Position numbers and translations under genes: made by a program. Under the pieces are notes generated by a model that was not told the origin of the DNA, ran no database searches, and was given only the letters and a program-made list of their open reading frames with translations. Shown piece by piece: positions 11,150 to 24,661 of a DNA stretch of 64,000 nt. Position 1 is the first letter of the stretch. Each line of letters opens with the position of its first letter. The DNA comes from Phallusia mammillata (taxonomy: Eukaryota; Chordata; Ascidiacea; Phlebobranchia; Ascidiidae), in contig QLIY01000817.1 in NCBI GenBank assembly GCA_003260075.1, forward strand, positions 1 to 64,000, read 5' to 3'.

Positions 11150-14100
11150 CGTATGTATGCACGCATAAAGTTATTGGCCCCATCCAAAAAATTTAAGGCT
11201 AATAAGATGTGAATTGTCATTAAAAGCTTATAGCCTACAATGCGGTTAACGCAATTTTATGCTGTTTTACATTTTCAGGTAGCAAATGCAGTTAAAAAAA
11301 TCATCTTTACTATGTTTATTATAATCCCCTAAAAGGGTTTTACATATATTGAAACTTGGAAGAGTTTATTTAACCCGGAATAAATTCTGGGCTTGGCGAC
11401 AGGTCATATTTTATGGGCACGATTTGAACCAAATCAGTTCTAAAATTAGCAGGGCCCGCCGAATCCAAAAGTATACAAGCCAGAAACCCGACCCAAACTA
11501 AATAACCCCTTATCCGGCCCGAAAGTTGTTAAAAAGCGGCATAAATGATGCTAAGTGTAAAGTCAGGCTCGAATTAAGTTTGTTTTATTCGAACTTAACG
11601 CGACTAACCCTGCAACAAACCATGGGTGGAACCACAAACGTGTGAACTGGCATTCCGTTTCCAATCAAATATTTTATCTCTACCATCGTGCTCACACAAG
11701 GCGGTCGCCGGTTTCATCAGGTTTGTTGCAAAACAAACTTTGAATGTTTCACAGCAAGTCAGTCTCGGGCAGGCAAATGCCTTCACATACTGAATTTTAA
11801 CCATTTATAACAATGAATGATTTGATGTAATCGAGTGGTAAGTTTTCAAAATTAAATTACAGATTTAAAATTCAATATTTTGTTGTTAAGTGATGAAATT
11901 CTTAGGCAACAAAATAAGTACATAACTACTATAACTCCAACATAGGCTACGCATTTACGCTTTGCTATGATTGTTGAACTTTTGTTCATAAATACCGCAA
12001 AAAGTGAACGACTTGCATTTATTTGAATAGATTACATAAAATCAACAAGAAAAAATCAAACTTTGTCATTTATATACCTAATACATGTTAATACAACTAT
12101 GCGGCTACTATAGATTGTTTATTTAAATTTTTCGGTAGCTTTTGTCGGTCGGTCTCAATACATATTGCCAAAACATTCAATGAACAAAATATTTCGATTT
12201 GAAATATTGCGCGTGCCAGATCATTTATCACAAGGATTAAAAACAGTACCATGTTTATTAATCTGAAGGTTGAAACGTGTTTTCCAAGCGCTCTCCAGGC
12301 CCACCAAGATTCCACGAGGCAAACTTGGTAAACATGTTGTGGTCGAGCACTTTTAAATGCAGCCATCCGTCATCTGAGCTTGACAACGACGTCGACGCCA
12401 TCCTAGAGATCAATCGTTGACCGTTGCTTTCCGGTAGAAGGGCATTTCGCTTTATTGATCTTACTTGGGTTGAACCAAACACCAACTGCGGTTTATCAGA
12501 CAAATCGAAGCTGTGTCGATTAAAAAGGTTTTTACATTTCCCCCCCCCCTGCGGTTTATCAGACAAATCGAAGCTGTGTCGATTAAAAAGGTTTTTAGTT
12601 GTTTACACCTCAACAGATTGTTTCTCTGTAGCAAGTTTTCTCGACATTTTTTCTGTAGGCTACCGCCCCATTAACAGCTTGGTGATTTTAAAACACCCCT
12701 CCGAAAAAAGGTAATGCTCAAAATCTATTAACTTACATTGGCACCAGTTTATTTAGTGTGGATTTCATGTTAGAATTAGTCAATATTACGGAAAGAATTC
12801 ACCAAGCTGCTTACTTAGATCCATTAAGGAGAAATGATACCGAACTTAAGCGGCAACAATATAATGTTCTAGCTGCCTAAATTTATTCCGACGCTTTTTT
12901 GCAGCAAACGGCCCCACTTATGTTTCAAATCAAGTAACCAGTGTATATAATCGGCCATTTTCAGCTTGCAGAACAATAGCTAAAACTTTCGGTTCGCGTT
13001 AACCGTACAAGCTAAAAACGAAATAGTTTACTAGAAGTTTACTAAGCCTGTTTAATTTGAAGAGTAAGAGTAATTATGGTTAAAAATGAGATCGAAATTA
13101 GGTTTCAGCGTTAACATGCACACCCGCAGTATATACAAAAAGATCCCTATCTACAATAACGTATTTTTCAAAGCACACAGTTTGAGAACCACTGACTCAC
13201 GCATATTTAAGTTATACTGAAAATTATACACTGAACACAATCCCATTTACTTATGGTGTATCAAAATAATGCGGTTAAAATTTGACTTGTCCAGAAATAA
13301 AATATCACAATGGTAAAAAATATTACGTTACAAAACAGAAATGGTTTACGGCGACAAATTGCCAAAGTGTGCAAAGGTTAACGAAAAACCAATGCTTTTT
13401 TATTCATACTAACGGCTAAGACGCCTCACGCCTTTCATGGTTACGTCATTGAGTTGACGTAACTTCAAGTAGCCAAGGGAACGGTTACAGGTTACGTAAG
13501 ATTACGTGCAAAAGCATGTCTGTCATTGACTTGGCCTATTTTAAATTTGAGTTGAAAGCTCACATAACAAATGTTCAAACATGGCATTTATGTATTGTGT
13601 TAATGCAATAATATTATAGCTCAATTTATTCCAAGAAAAAAAGACCAAAAATATATTTCCCTCTCTAACATGTTGCAAAGCGTATTTAAGCTGCGTTGAG
13701 TCATAGGCCATACCGGTATAAAGCAATATATTAGTATTTTAAGATTAATCAAGAAATGACTTGGCACATTTTAACCCTGCCCCGTTAGGAATGCCCACAC
13801 ACCGCGTCTTGCATGGAACCAGACACAAAATTTGCCCAATGACTTCATTATTTACGCCATCGCTCCCTAGGGCCTGAGAAAAATCCAATTTGCCCGACTT
13901 GCCATTCAGGCCGGAACCAATTGACGCAATGCGGACTCATGTCAACTTCCAATTGACCAAGTAGTAGTTACTACATGGGAAATTTTTGTGCATTTCAGAG
14001 CTTGTGTTGCTTTGTATGTCTGTCGATTTGTCAGTCGTGTGTCTCATGCAATTATTGTCAGTCAGGGTCTTAATACGGGATCATGGCGTGTTTAATGAAC

Positions 14101-16690
14101 TAAAAGTTTGTTAGCATTGATTGCTGGCGTCACGAGTTAATTAGGTTTTGCTGAACTGTGAACTGAATTAACACAACAAGGCTAAATTACCACGAAAATT
14201 TAAAAGTTAAAATGTGATGTTTGGTCTTATGGACTGTTTAAAAACTTCTAATGTGGATTGTTTGGCTTTTACGGGTGAAATTAATAGATCCAGAACACGT
14301 GCAAAAACACCATAAAATTGTTTACGGGCAATGATTTTCGCACTATTAACAAGGGTTGTAAAGTCAAGCCGAGCTTTTTAAGTCGGGGCCTAATTTTAAA
14401 TAAATGGGCTTATTTTTAGCCTAACTTGAAACTAGGCATCATTTTTCCAGTTTTACCAACTTTCGGACTTCAAATTGCAAATGATTTGAGTTTAGGGCCT
14501 GCTTACAACTTCAGTGTTACATCCTGGAGTATTTGAGTCTTGCTTGTTAAGTTTATTCGGACAATTTCGAGGGAAAGATTTAACCCGTATGATTTTTCGA
14601 AACTTTACTGCTAAACCCAAAAATTGGGTCACCGCTTCGAACGTTTCCACTTGCAGTAAAATTGCAGCGATTTGCATTCATGGTGTCACCGCATGCTAGC
14701 TTACAAATTAGGCTGCAAACTACAGATACATCTTGCTTTGGTTTCAAGATAAGTGGCGTAATTGCCAGTGTCAGCACTTTTCTGACAGTCGTGAATTTAA
14801 CGAAATTATTTCGACAGATTGCAATTAAGTGTGAGTGTTAGAGAGAAATCTCTTGACCTTGCTCGCGTTAAACCAGAAAGAATTCGGTTTCGATGCCAAG
14901 TAATTAGAATTTTGAGACAGCTTGAACAGCCTGAAAATGTAATATGCTGAACACAATTTTAATTGCATTTTTTCACGGTTTTTTGTGCAATATTTCCTGG
15001 TGAGTTTCAGTTGTATTTCAATTTCCAATAAAAAGTAAAAAAACACAGGAGGTGCATTCAAATTTTTCTGTTTTACTATGTTTGTTGTTGGTATGAGAAA
15101 ATTTCTCAAGCTCGCCGCGACATCTTTAGTGTAACCCCCGGTCGGGTATATCTGCATTACTATTTTAAACACCAATAGAAAAAACAACAACAACTAATTA
15201 ATCTAGAAAGGGGGGTTACCGGTGGGGTAGAAATCATGCCAAAAACAAATCAATACAAACCGGAATGGTGTTAATTTAGATTTTTTAAGAACAACATGCG
15301 CTATCAAAGCTATGCGGGTCTAACCACCACAAACAAACCCTTCTTTCAACGCCTTCGCGTGGGGTCCACTATGGAGAAAGCACGAACGCTTCGGAAATGA
15401 CAGCAGTAACTCATTGCACCCAGCTAAATTCCTGATTCGCACGTCCGTGTAAAACAAAGCAATAGGAGAAATACCAGTCAATCTGTCTTCTTTAGCCGTG
15501 AAGTCTTACAAACAATTTTTGACCCAAGATGGAAAATTAGGGCTGGTTAAACTAGGGGTGGCCACGTTGTTGACCCACAAGTACTCCTGCTGTGACAAAA
15601 CTTACCCCTAAAACCCATTCGTTGTTTCTAAGATAGTTTAAACAAGTTTAGCATTTAAACATAGAAACAATTGTTGGAAAATTGATAAGGTGTGACCGCG
15701 TGTAGCAGTTGCAATAAAAGTATGAAAAAAAACAAGTTGTTTTTGACTTAAAAGCTTTCGCATTGTAAACTGACTACTAAAAGTAACTACCGTTGTAATA
15801 TATAACAAGTCCATTTAGTGTTGTTCTAAAAAACAACAGCATGCATTACAGATTACACCATGGAAAGCAACTGTTAAATCTTCTATAATGATTTCAACAG
15901 TTTTGGGACTATGTAAACCGTTTCGGAATTAAGTCTTTTTTAGTTGGTTTTTCGACGAAAAACCCGTCCTCCATTTCGCGTTTAGGGTTGCACCAAAAGC
16001 AGCGGCTTTTGAACTCAACGCATTAACTGAACCAACAAGCGCAACCACAACCCTGCAACTGAACCGGTGAAGTGCTTTGCACGTGTCGTGTGATCTCTAT
16101 ACACCGCTGTTTACTGCAAAACACGTCCGTCACTATTGTGTTACATAAGTATGGGGCCTTGCCTTCCGCCCAAACCCGTCAGCAATGGGTTGCGGTATAT
16201 CAGTGCATATAAGTGTTAAAATATTTGGATTTTGAACATGAACTGCTGTGTGGTGTGCTTTTAGTTCTAGACAAAACGCGCCTGGTTGCGTTGCCTTTGT
16301 TATGATTTGTCGTTCGTTTAATTTAGGTCACTGGTGGTTTTAGGAAGGTTGAGATAAAGTATACTGCATTCGATTTGTGAATTTGGGGAAGTTTTTTCTT
16401 TTGATGACTTTAACTTGGCACAGTCTATCGGAAATATATTACGGCTTAGCGTTTCGGTTTGCCAAATTGTACCAATACTGCACACAAAACGTTCCCCCCC
16501 CCCAAATATATTACGGCTTAGCGTTTCGGTTTGCCAAATTGTACCAATACTACCCACAAAACGTTATCCAATTCCCAAAAGAAAAGGTTCATTTTGACTG
16601 TTTAAGCATGCTTTGATATTTAGGTGGTCTATCAGAATTTGGAAAGCGTTTAGTTTTCTTGAGAAACAAACGGCATGAATGCATAGAATT
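11150..16690. other. Intergenic DNA with scattered repeats, no gene seen
   Basis: No frame shows a domain or convincing exon structure. Two C-run duplications occur, at 12540-12549 and 16494-16503. At 11440-11530 there is a GGCCCGAA-type repeat related to sequence near 49850-49940. A terminus-like GTTTGAGAACCACTG near 13180-13195 has no partner that I can find. Confidence 0.4.
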
Positions 16691-16933
16691 TGACCGAATA
16701 ACGCAGGGGTGGGCAACCTTTGTTACTGTAGGCCAATTAGAAGTATCAAAATTGGATCGAGGGCCGCACATGTGCTTCACTCAAAGTGAGTTTGCTTTGT
16801 TTCTTACCAAATATGCTTAACTACAAGTATAATTCGTATTTGATTCTAGCCACATTTTGTAAGATCGCAGAAAACTAGCATCAGGCGCATTAATCAGCTC
16901 AAAAATATGTAATAATTGGACTTGTTTGCCAGT

Positions 16934-17032
16934 AGGTGCAGTTAATTTACATTGTGGCAAACAGCAGATTAAATTCGTAGGTTAGATACGAATTTAATCG
17001 GCTGTTTGCCACAATGTAAATTAACTGCACCT
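16934..17032. repeat. 46-bp inverted repeat with 7-nt loop (hairpin)
   Basis: Left arm 16934-16979 and right arm 16987-17032 are reverse complements over 46 bp with a single mismatch (GCAG opposite GCCG), leaving a loop of about 7 nt. Transcribed from either strand it would fold into a nearly perfect hairpin. It could be a small-RNA precursor, a minimal foldback transposon or a cruciform; no target duplication is evident. Confidence 0.85.
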
Positions 17033-17297
17033 GCTAAAATGATTAGCTGTCTTCGGTGGGAAAGCTCAATAGCCTACAGAAAGATGCATGGATGAATTTC
17101 ACCAAATATAGAAGTCATATGATTGTAAACAATCATTTCAAACCTGCCACATCCGACACTGTCCCAATTGAACCGGCTGAAACCGGTTTTGTTTCTTGTC
17201 TGCAACCAGAAAAATCTGGGTTAGTCTACATAGGAATGGGCAGGTGCAAAATAATTGAAAACGAAAATGCTACGAAGCTAATTTCCATTGTATAAGA

Positions 17298-17503
17298 CAG
17301 TAGTTCTCAAATTGTGCGTCGTTTTAGTTTTCCAAGGGCGTCGACGAATAGTTGCGTTTCGTGGCTTCCCCCCCCCCCCCCCCCCCCCCCCCCCCTACGT
17401 TTGAAGGGTTGTGGGGGTCACATTGCAAACAATGACCAATCAACCGTCCCCCCCCCCAACTTTTCCAGGGGCGTCGCAACAAAAAAAAGTTTAAGAACCA
17501 CTG
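17298..17503. mobile_element. hAT-type MITE interrupted by C-runs
   Basis: Starts CAGTAGTTCTCAAATT and ends AGTTTAAGAACCACTG, flanked by GTATAAGA (17290-17297) and GCATAAGA (17504-17511), an 8-bp target duplication with one mismatch. The interior carries C-runs of 28 (17368-17395) and 10 (17448-17457), and between them about 50 bp that recurs at 17614-17665. The interior is probably not assembled correctly. Confidence 0.75.
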
Positions 17504-17929
17504 GCATAAGAATTTCGTTTCGTACCGCTGATGTAATTGCATTGTGATGAAATAATGACGCGACATTAATCAACGTCATTTCCCCTTAGAGTCATGGCCA
17601 TTGTTTTTGTAACAATACGTTTGAAGGGTTGTGGGGGTCACATTGCAAACAATGACCAATCAATTATTCAACCGTACGTACAAAAGGGCACATTGATCTT
17701 ATCAGTAGGGAAAATGATAAAAATTCATACTTAGTACACGTTAAATTTTTTATATGAGGTACGCTTTTACGTCACAATTACAATTCTGACGTCATGCCCG
17801 TAAGAGCAGTCATGTCAAAGCAGATTCAAACGGGGGTTAATTTATCCCAAAGGATTCAATTAGATATCCTTTGGAGGCCAATATGATGAGTATTGCGGAC
17901 GACGTTTATAACGTCTGAACGTTGCGTTC

Positions 17930-18002
17930 CGGCTTGGTGAATATTTTAGCGCTATTGTGCTGCTACGATTTTGCCCAGGGAAATAAACTCAACTCAACTC
18001 AA
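17930..18002 (+). repeat. SINE-like repeat, copy 2, with ACTCA tail
   Basis: TTCCGGCTTGGTGAATATTT, then GAAATAAA and ACTCAACTCAACTCAAC. It matches the minus-strand unit at 7258 and the copy at 52519 and has the clearest tail. Confidence 0.75.
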
Positions 18003-21000
18003 CGTATATCGATGTACTAATACAGAAATCGACCTGATCCACGGCTGCTCAACAGACGATTCCAGTCACATATATAGACATTAATTAGCTGACAAATTCA
18101 GCACACACTTAAATCAGTCTGTATATTTCTTATGCGAAACACTTTGGAAATCGATTTCGCCCAAATATATGGCATCGTCAGTCCTAAACAGGAAACAAAT
18201 AACAGAAAATTATTTGCTAATTAATGTCTCAACTCAACGTATTTCAGCAAGTTTTAATAACTATTTTCGTAGATAAACACAGCTAGATTTGATGCGCTTA
18301 CGCAACTGTACCAACAATGTATCTCAAGATAATCAAATCTTACTGTGTCAGACACCTCGTGCGGTACGTGACTGTTTCTTGTTTTTGTGCCAACTACATG
18401 CCACCACAAAAACCATTACCGTGTTAATGTTTACCACGTAAACTTCGGTATCATATTTAACCTCTGTGCAAGCACAACAAGTTAAAGTTAACTCTGAGTC
18501 ATCAGCTTAATGATCCTGACCCCTATGTGTCAGGTCACAGGATACGGTGGTTTCACGTGTTGTTTACGTTGTTGCTGATGCGGCCCTAAGTGCGATTTGG
18601 AGACAAGGGGAAAGTGCAATTTGGTGTCACGTGCCAAAGGAAATTCCCAAACTAGGTAAAATCCATTTTCAGGCACAGTAAGCTGTTGAGATGCACTTAG
18701 CTGACGTTGTATATTAAAAATGTTTTTGTAGTTGCTAAAAGTTACCCAGCCGAAGTGAAAAAATGCTATTTTTTAATTTGAAGGTTGCTGTACCATGGTA
18801 TGCTTTTAATGATGATGTTAGCATATTTGACAAAATCGTTTGAAAAAAACGTGACTATTTAATGGTAAAATTCTTATTTGCAAAGTTTCCAGCAATATAG
18901 TAAATAGGCTACTGTGATCTAATTGATAAGTTCATAAAAAACAGTAAGTCACTCGACCTTTTTGAGACACACATATATCGCGTCATTACAATATTATTCC
19001 AAAGAATACCGTCATAGGGTTATAAGGTATTTGACAAGATTCGTTAATGACGGGTAAACAGTGTTGTTGTGAAGTTCACTAAGTCAACAAAGGCATGTTT
19101 GTACAAACAACCGTTCGTTTGCACAAATGTGTCAAACCGTAAGGAGAAAAGGGAAGGTTCACTTTAGTGTCATTTGCAGCCGGAAAATCCCACCGGGTTC
19201 GATCTGTTTTCGTGTAATTCGCTTTGGTGGGTCATGGAATTGAAAAACGGTCGATAGGCGTCGTGTAGTAGCAGGCGTATAATGAATTTTAAATGTAAAC
19301 TGATGCAAAGTCAACAAGTTTCGCAGAAAAACAACGACAATGTTTTAAAGTGCAAGTTCAAATAATGTTATTTTGTTGAATTGTTTTCTTACTGCAACAA
19401 TTCTTCAGCATATGATCGTCGCAAAAAGGGGACCATAAACACGTTGGCACACAAAAAAAAACGCTAACAATTTTTGGGGGGTACAAGTTTAAACGTATGG
19501 TATTTTGTTGGGCTGTTTTGTTTTCACTGCAACGTTTTTAGTAAGGGAAATTGCGATGTAATTATCCGTTCTATATAAATGTGTAAGTTATAAAACCATA
19601 CTACAAATTTGCAGAAGGTCCATACTATGAATTTGCATTGTACCAGAAACCTATACATTTGGTGTAAGCAAATTTCAAGCAACGTAACTGTTGCATTACA
19701 TTCATACACTTAACACAAAAATTAAAATGTCTTTGGAACAAGGGGGTTAAGCCGTTATAGATAAATCGATTCTACAGCTCAGCCCTCTGCTATCTGGACG
19801 CAGCTATTAGCAAATTGCGTAGTTAAGTAGGGCAGTTTATTACCATCAAATCACTTCACGTGTTGTAAGGGCAGGGCCAAAGGGCTACTTTAAGAAATAA
19901 TATACACGACAGCTTATTTTATTGTAACTCCACTCTCATATATAATGATTAGAAGCAAGTAATTTAGTTTTTAATTCTGCGAGTATTTTGCTTAGTAAGC
20001 TGATTGGGGTTGATGGTATTTTGATCGAATATTTGTATCAGTTTCTGATGGCATTGTTTCTGATGACAGTGTAAAGTACCATTGGGTTCTGTAAATATAC
20101 TTTTTTAAAACACTTTACGCGCTTGCATTGGTAACTCCTAAAGAAAATACAGTATTTCGGAGATTTTGTTATTCTTTAAACTAAAGCGTTTATTTAAATG
20201 AATAAATCATACGCGTGTTTTTTTAAGAAATATAAGAAAAGAATATACAAGGATTACTTTACCCTATTTATAGGGTTGATATAACACGAATTGAAATTAA
20301 ACTGTTACGTTTATCAGCAACACAAAAGCTATAAAAAGTGATTCGGAATTGGACAAACATCAAACAGTAAAAAGCACATCCCATAGTGTTAAAGTCATCC
20401 GGAAAGTCCAATTGTTTCGCAATAATAATCATCTTCGAATTTTATTGCCACCACCGCAATAAAAGTTGCCTTAGGAGAAAATCGATTTTACGTTTTTTTC
20501 CAAGTCGACCGGAAGCCTACAGTTAACAGCTCGTTACAGCGACTTTAAACGTTGCCTTTCGACCTGGCATCGGGGTGACGTCAATGACGTAAGCGCGCGT
20601 GAAACGTCAACACATCGTTTATTGTTACGTAACAATGCCAGTAGTAATAATAGCGTTGAAGTGTAATTTAAAAGGACTTATATTGATTTCATTTAATGGG
20701 GACATATATTAATTTCATCAGAGCACGAACAGCTTGAATGCGTCTTCCTGTTTAAGAAATACCAACGCCGGCTTTCGTTTTTACGCGTTCCCGCAAATTT
20801 TATTAGGCAAAATAACACAGGATGTAATGTACGTGCAAACTGCACATCCTGTTGTTGACATCGCCACAACCTATATAAATTTAAGCGAGAACGTGTTCTA
20901 GTGGTTAAACGACAAGCTGAGTTTCCGTTAAATAATTTGATATACATGATATCAAATGCAGGATACTCTAAACCGCAAAATGATTCGATTAATGCATGTG

Positions 21001-24000
21001 GGGCTGTTGCGAAGGTTAACGGTTTTTATGTACAAGGGTGGTAATAATAAATTCATACTTATTTTCGTGTAAAGCTTATTTTACCATACTATAAAGTCTG
21101 TACACATGTAGCTAGTGCAGTGTTCCGCTAAAGTGTTTTTAGAAAAAAGAGTTTTTTTGGCTATCAAAACTATGTTTTATGAATAAGCTTGTGCGTTTAA
21201 GCGTTAGTAAGTTACAATTGATAGGGTGTTGTCTTGTCTAGATCAACGCGTCAACAAAACAACGTAACCACTCAGCGACCCACAAAGCCCTGGCCAAAGT
21301 AGACTGATGATTCTCCACGTGTCAAGAGGTTTGGGCCAATAATAAAATCCCAATCGTGCCTCGGCTGGCCACAACAGGTCCATAATAATGGGGTTCGCCG
21401 GCCAAAAAACACTTAAACCCGGCCCGCTTGCTGTAATACGCGCCTTGTTCGCACCGAATTAAGCCTCTTGAGGCGACATTCTCTACTAACAAGTAGCCGT
21501 TATTAATTTTCACATCGATGAAGGCTAGTTATCAGGCATAGGTGGTAATTAGGCGGGTAAATCTACAAGTAAAGATCGGTGGTTGGCCAGGAAGCGCCAG
21601 TTTTAATTGCCGTATTTGCCGCAGCTTAGTTTTTTATATCCACAACCGATCCTTACGCCATAACATCTCCGAGTTTGATCGCCTTCTAGGCCTGGAAAAG
21701 ACATTTAAAAGACGACTATGAAAAATGTATGTGTACCATGTTGAATTTACTTGCTGATTTAAACAGTAGCTTCTGCCAGTCCCTTGGTGCCGGTGATAAA
21801 AATTTAATGTGATTCGTGAGTGTCAACAGGGTCAACTTTGGAAACCCTTTTGTCGTGCATATATTATGTGACGAATAATAATTCATGAAACTTTACATTG
21901 AGAAACGTTAGCTCTCATATCTTAAATGAGCCAAATTGCACAAAAAACAATTATGGAACATTATACACGGATATGTTCTGTAGAAATACTCAAATGTAGG
22001 ATAATGGATCAAACAGACGTAAAAAGCCAACCTATTTAGGTGAAGGTATACGTTCTAAACCTATTTCGAGCAGAACAATCGTTCGACATTTTGCAATAAA
22101 TATGGAGGGTAGAAAGTCTTTCCCAGAGGACAAATCAATCGAATGTTTCACAAAGGGACATGTTTTTGCCGAAAGCACCGCAAAACAAATAAAGCTCGGG
22201 AAACGCCGCCTAACCGCTTGTTTACATAAACCCGGTATGACTAAACCCTGAATCGATTTGGATTGGTTCGGTATGCTTTGTTACGTAGGGTTCTCGAGAT
22301 TTTGATGTCATCAGTCAGCGCTTCGAGTGGTGCGACGGGAAATCTCACTCCCCAATCGCCGCATTGTGACGTAACAATCAATACAACGCGACGAATAGAC
22401 TGCAAACAGCTTTTAGGTGGAAGACACAAACATTGGTTTCTAACGTACAAGTCAATGCACTTTCGAATCCCAACCCAGTACACAACAATGCTCTCTTCCA
22501 GTACGCTTATGACGCAACAAGAAGTGTTGTCTGTGTGCTCTTTGGCTAGTAATAAAAGAAACAAACGAGAGGAAAAGAGCACGTGGGAGGGGAAAAGGCG
22601 CACAATGGCTTGTTCCGCAGTATAAAACCAAATCACGGAAAGAAAGAGGCGTCAGTTGATAAACCAACAGCACTGAGGTGAAGAGTATGGCAACATAGCA
22701 GTTTGGCCTGAGTATAAGAATGTTTAGAATTTAGATTGTTTAGTAAGCTTTGTTGTTGTGTAAAATGTGCACATGATACTTAAAGGTTTCAACATTTTGT
22801 TGAAAAGCAGTAATAGTGCTAAAAACGTGTGAAAATGTGACAGTTACAGACACATTTAAGCAGATAAATTGTAACTGTTGCCTGTTTGGAAAACTGGGAC
22901 AGCTGGGACAGAACCACAAACAGGAGTATTGTTAAACAAGATTTCAGTTTAGCTTGGCACATTGTAAAAACTTTAGGCTTGATAATCCCTTTAACGCCAT
23001 ATTAGCACTAGTTTTCTGGTTACAACACCACGTAAGCAGAGCTAAAACGTCAGTGTAACGTGCACTGACAAGTTTTGGGCTTTTGTATCCGGTAATTTCC
23101 TAAACGCTCTAACCCTGCCATGGTCGTTAGTATGTCAATGGTATAATCGTCATTAGATTAAGAAGCTAGCTGTCACTTGCAGAAATATTCGGTGCTGTAT
23201 TAAGAAATCATTATACAATACTCACATTTCATAATCGGTGGAACGAATGTATTTAGGTTTATCTACTTTCTATGAATTTAAATATTGAAGTTATTTTCAG
23301 CGCACAGCAGGGTTTTATTAAATTTGAACTTCTTGGTGCATGAATGTATCATCTGGTTAAAACAAGACGCTTTTAACGTTGGTGTATTGTCAGTTTAGGT
23401 TGGTAAACAATAAACGGTAGCAATTTAAAAGGAAATCTGATTTAGTGTTGTTAGTAATGTTAATATATCGCACCACTTTGTCAAAACACAGATAACGGGC
23501 ACTTTTTTCACAGCTGTCGTTTTAACAATGTGGCGGACTAACATGAGAGCCTTGTTACTGTCAAATACTTTTGTAACATGCGCATACGCCACTGCATAAA
23601 TCGACGTTCTACAAGATAAGCATATTTACAGGCTCAGCAATATGCGTTGATGTGCAGCACACACACGTCAACTCTTTCCTGATGACATACTTAGCGCTTG
23701 CTGCATTCACGACTTTACGCTGTCGAAAACGTGTTTGTAAACAAGTTTTATGCATTCAACTGCATCGAAGCTCTCACGTTCAATTGATAAGGAGTCGAAT
23801 ACAATTTTGAACCATTTTTTACGCAATTTACGCTGGGAAACTTAGGCATGGTTTAGCGGTTTTGAAAAGTGATTGACAACTTCCAGATGTTGAATAGATT
23901 TCACCAAGCTTACACAGCATGGGAAACTTTAGAGATTCTTTTACGCTTTGAGGAACTGTAACCAGACCTATTGATACAAAATCTGACCTCGCGAAAATCG

Positions 24001-24090
24001 GCAACAACCAGTCTCGCGGTTTGTTGACACAAAGCAGACAGAGCTTGCCCTTGCTAGAGGTTTTACGAGTCAAAGTAGTGCATATAAGTG
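18003..24090. other. Long intergenic region, no gene seen
   Basis: Six kilobases without supportable coding exons. Overlapping frames on both strands at 22241-22673 are the longest but have no domain and no repeat-free support. GC-rich repeat phrases (GGCCCG, GCCGGCC) near 21360-21430 look like degenerate dispersed repeats. The last 2 kb may hold control sequence for the PH-like gene, but I cannot point to a specific site. Confidence 0.4.
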
Positions 24091-24180
24091 TTAAAATATT
24101 TGGNAAAAAATAGCCATTTCCAAATTTTGGGAAACCGCTGGAGAAATTTGGAAAACACCTTAAAAAAAACACTGGCCATG
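24077..24180. other. Suspect chimeric join around N
   Basis: Left of the N at 24104, AGTGCATATAAGTGTTAAAA repeats sequence at about 16201-16228. Right of it, about 75 bp matches the reverse complement of the 10700-10770 repeat. Two unrelated repeats meet exactly at the N, which suggests an assembly bridge. Confidence 0.55.
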
Positions 24181-24661
24181 AATATGGGGACAACAGCACG
24201 TACTTGGTAAAGTTGTTGTTGTTATGTGTCAGACCCTGCTGGTGTCTCTTGTGTTGAAGTTCGCTTATACGTTCAACTAAAGTTATAAGGTGGTAAACAC
24301 AAGGCGATAAGGCTTTTGTAAACAGGATTTTAACTTACAAACGCATGCAAACGGACAGCCACTTATTTGTTGCAATTGGATTAATACATATAGATGTATG
24401 GCTGTAAGATGGACGCAAATCAATCCTAAACATTAAATGTTTGTTGCAATTAAAAGGCAAATGCAAGTCTAATCGCCGTTACTGGTGTTAAAGATGCCTG
24501 CATTGAGGCCTTGCAAAAAGATAGGCGGAAAGGTGTTGTTTACTATGATTTGTCTTCGCAAAGCAACAGGTCAACTAATGACGTAATATTGTTATTTCTA
24601 CAGACAAAGCATCTATAGACACAGCTTATTACTAACCACTGGCAAAACTAAGTGAATCATA

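Noticed and set aside
14825-15193. Minus-strand 122-codon frame
   Set aside because: Lys/Phe/Asn-rich composition typical of AT-rich noncoding DNA; no domain.
16706-16790. CAGGGGTGGGCAACCTTTG as a hAT terminus
   Set aside because: Looks like a hAT left end but no matching right end or target duplication was found; too weak to call.
22241-22673. Overlapping frames of 120-131 codons on both strands
   Set aside because: No domain, no splice logic, no homology I recognise; open frames on both strands over the same bases point to base composition rather than coding.
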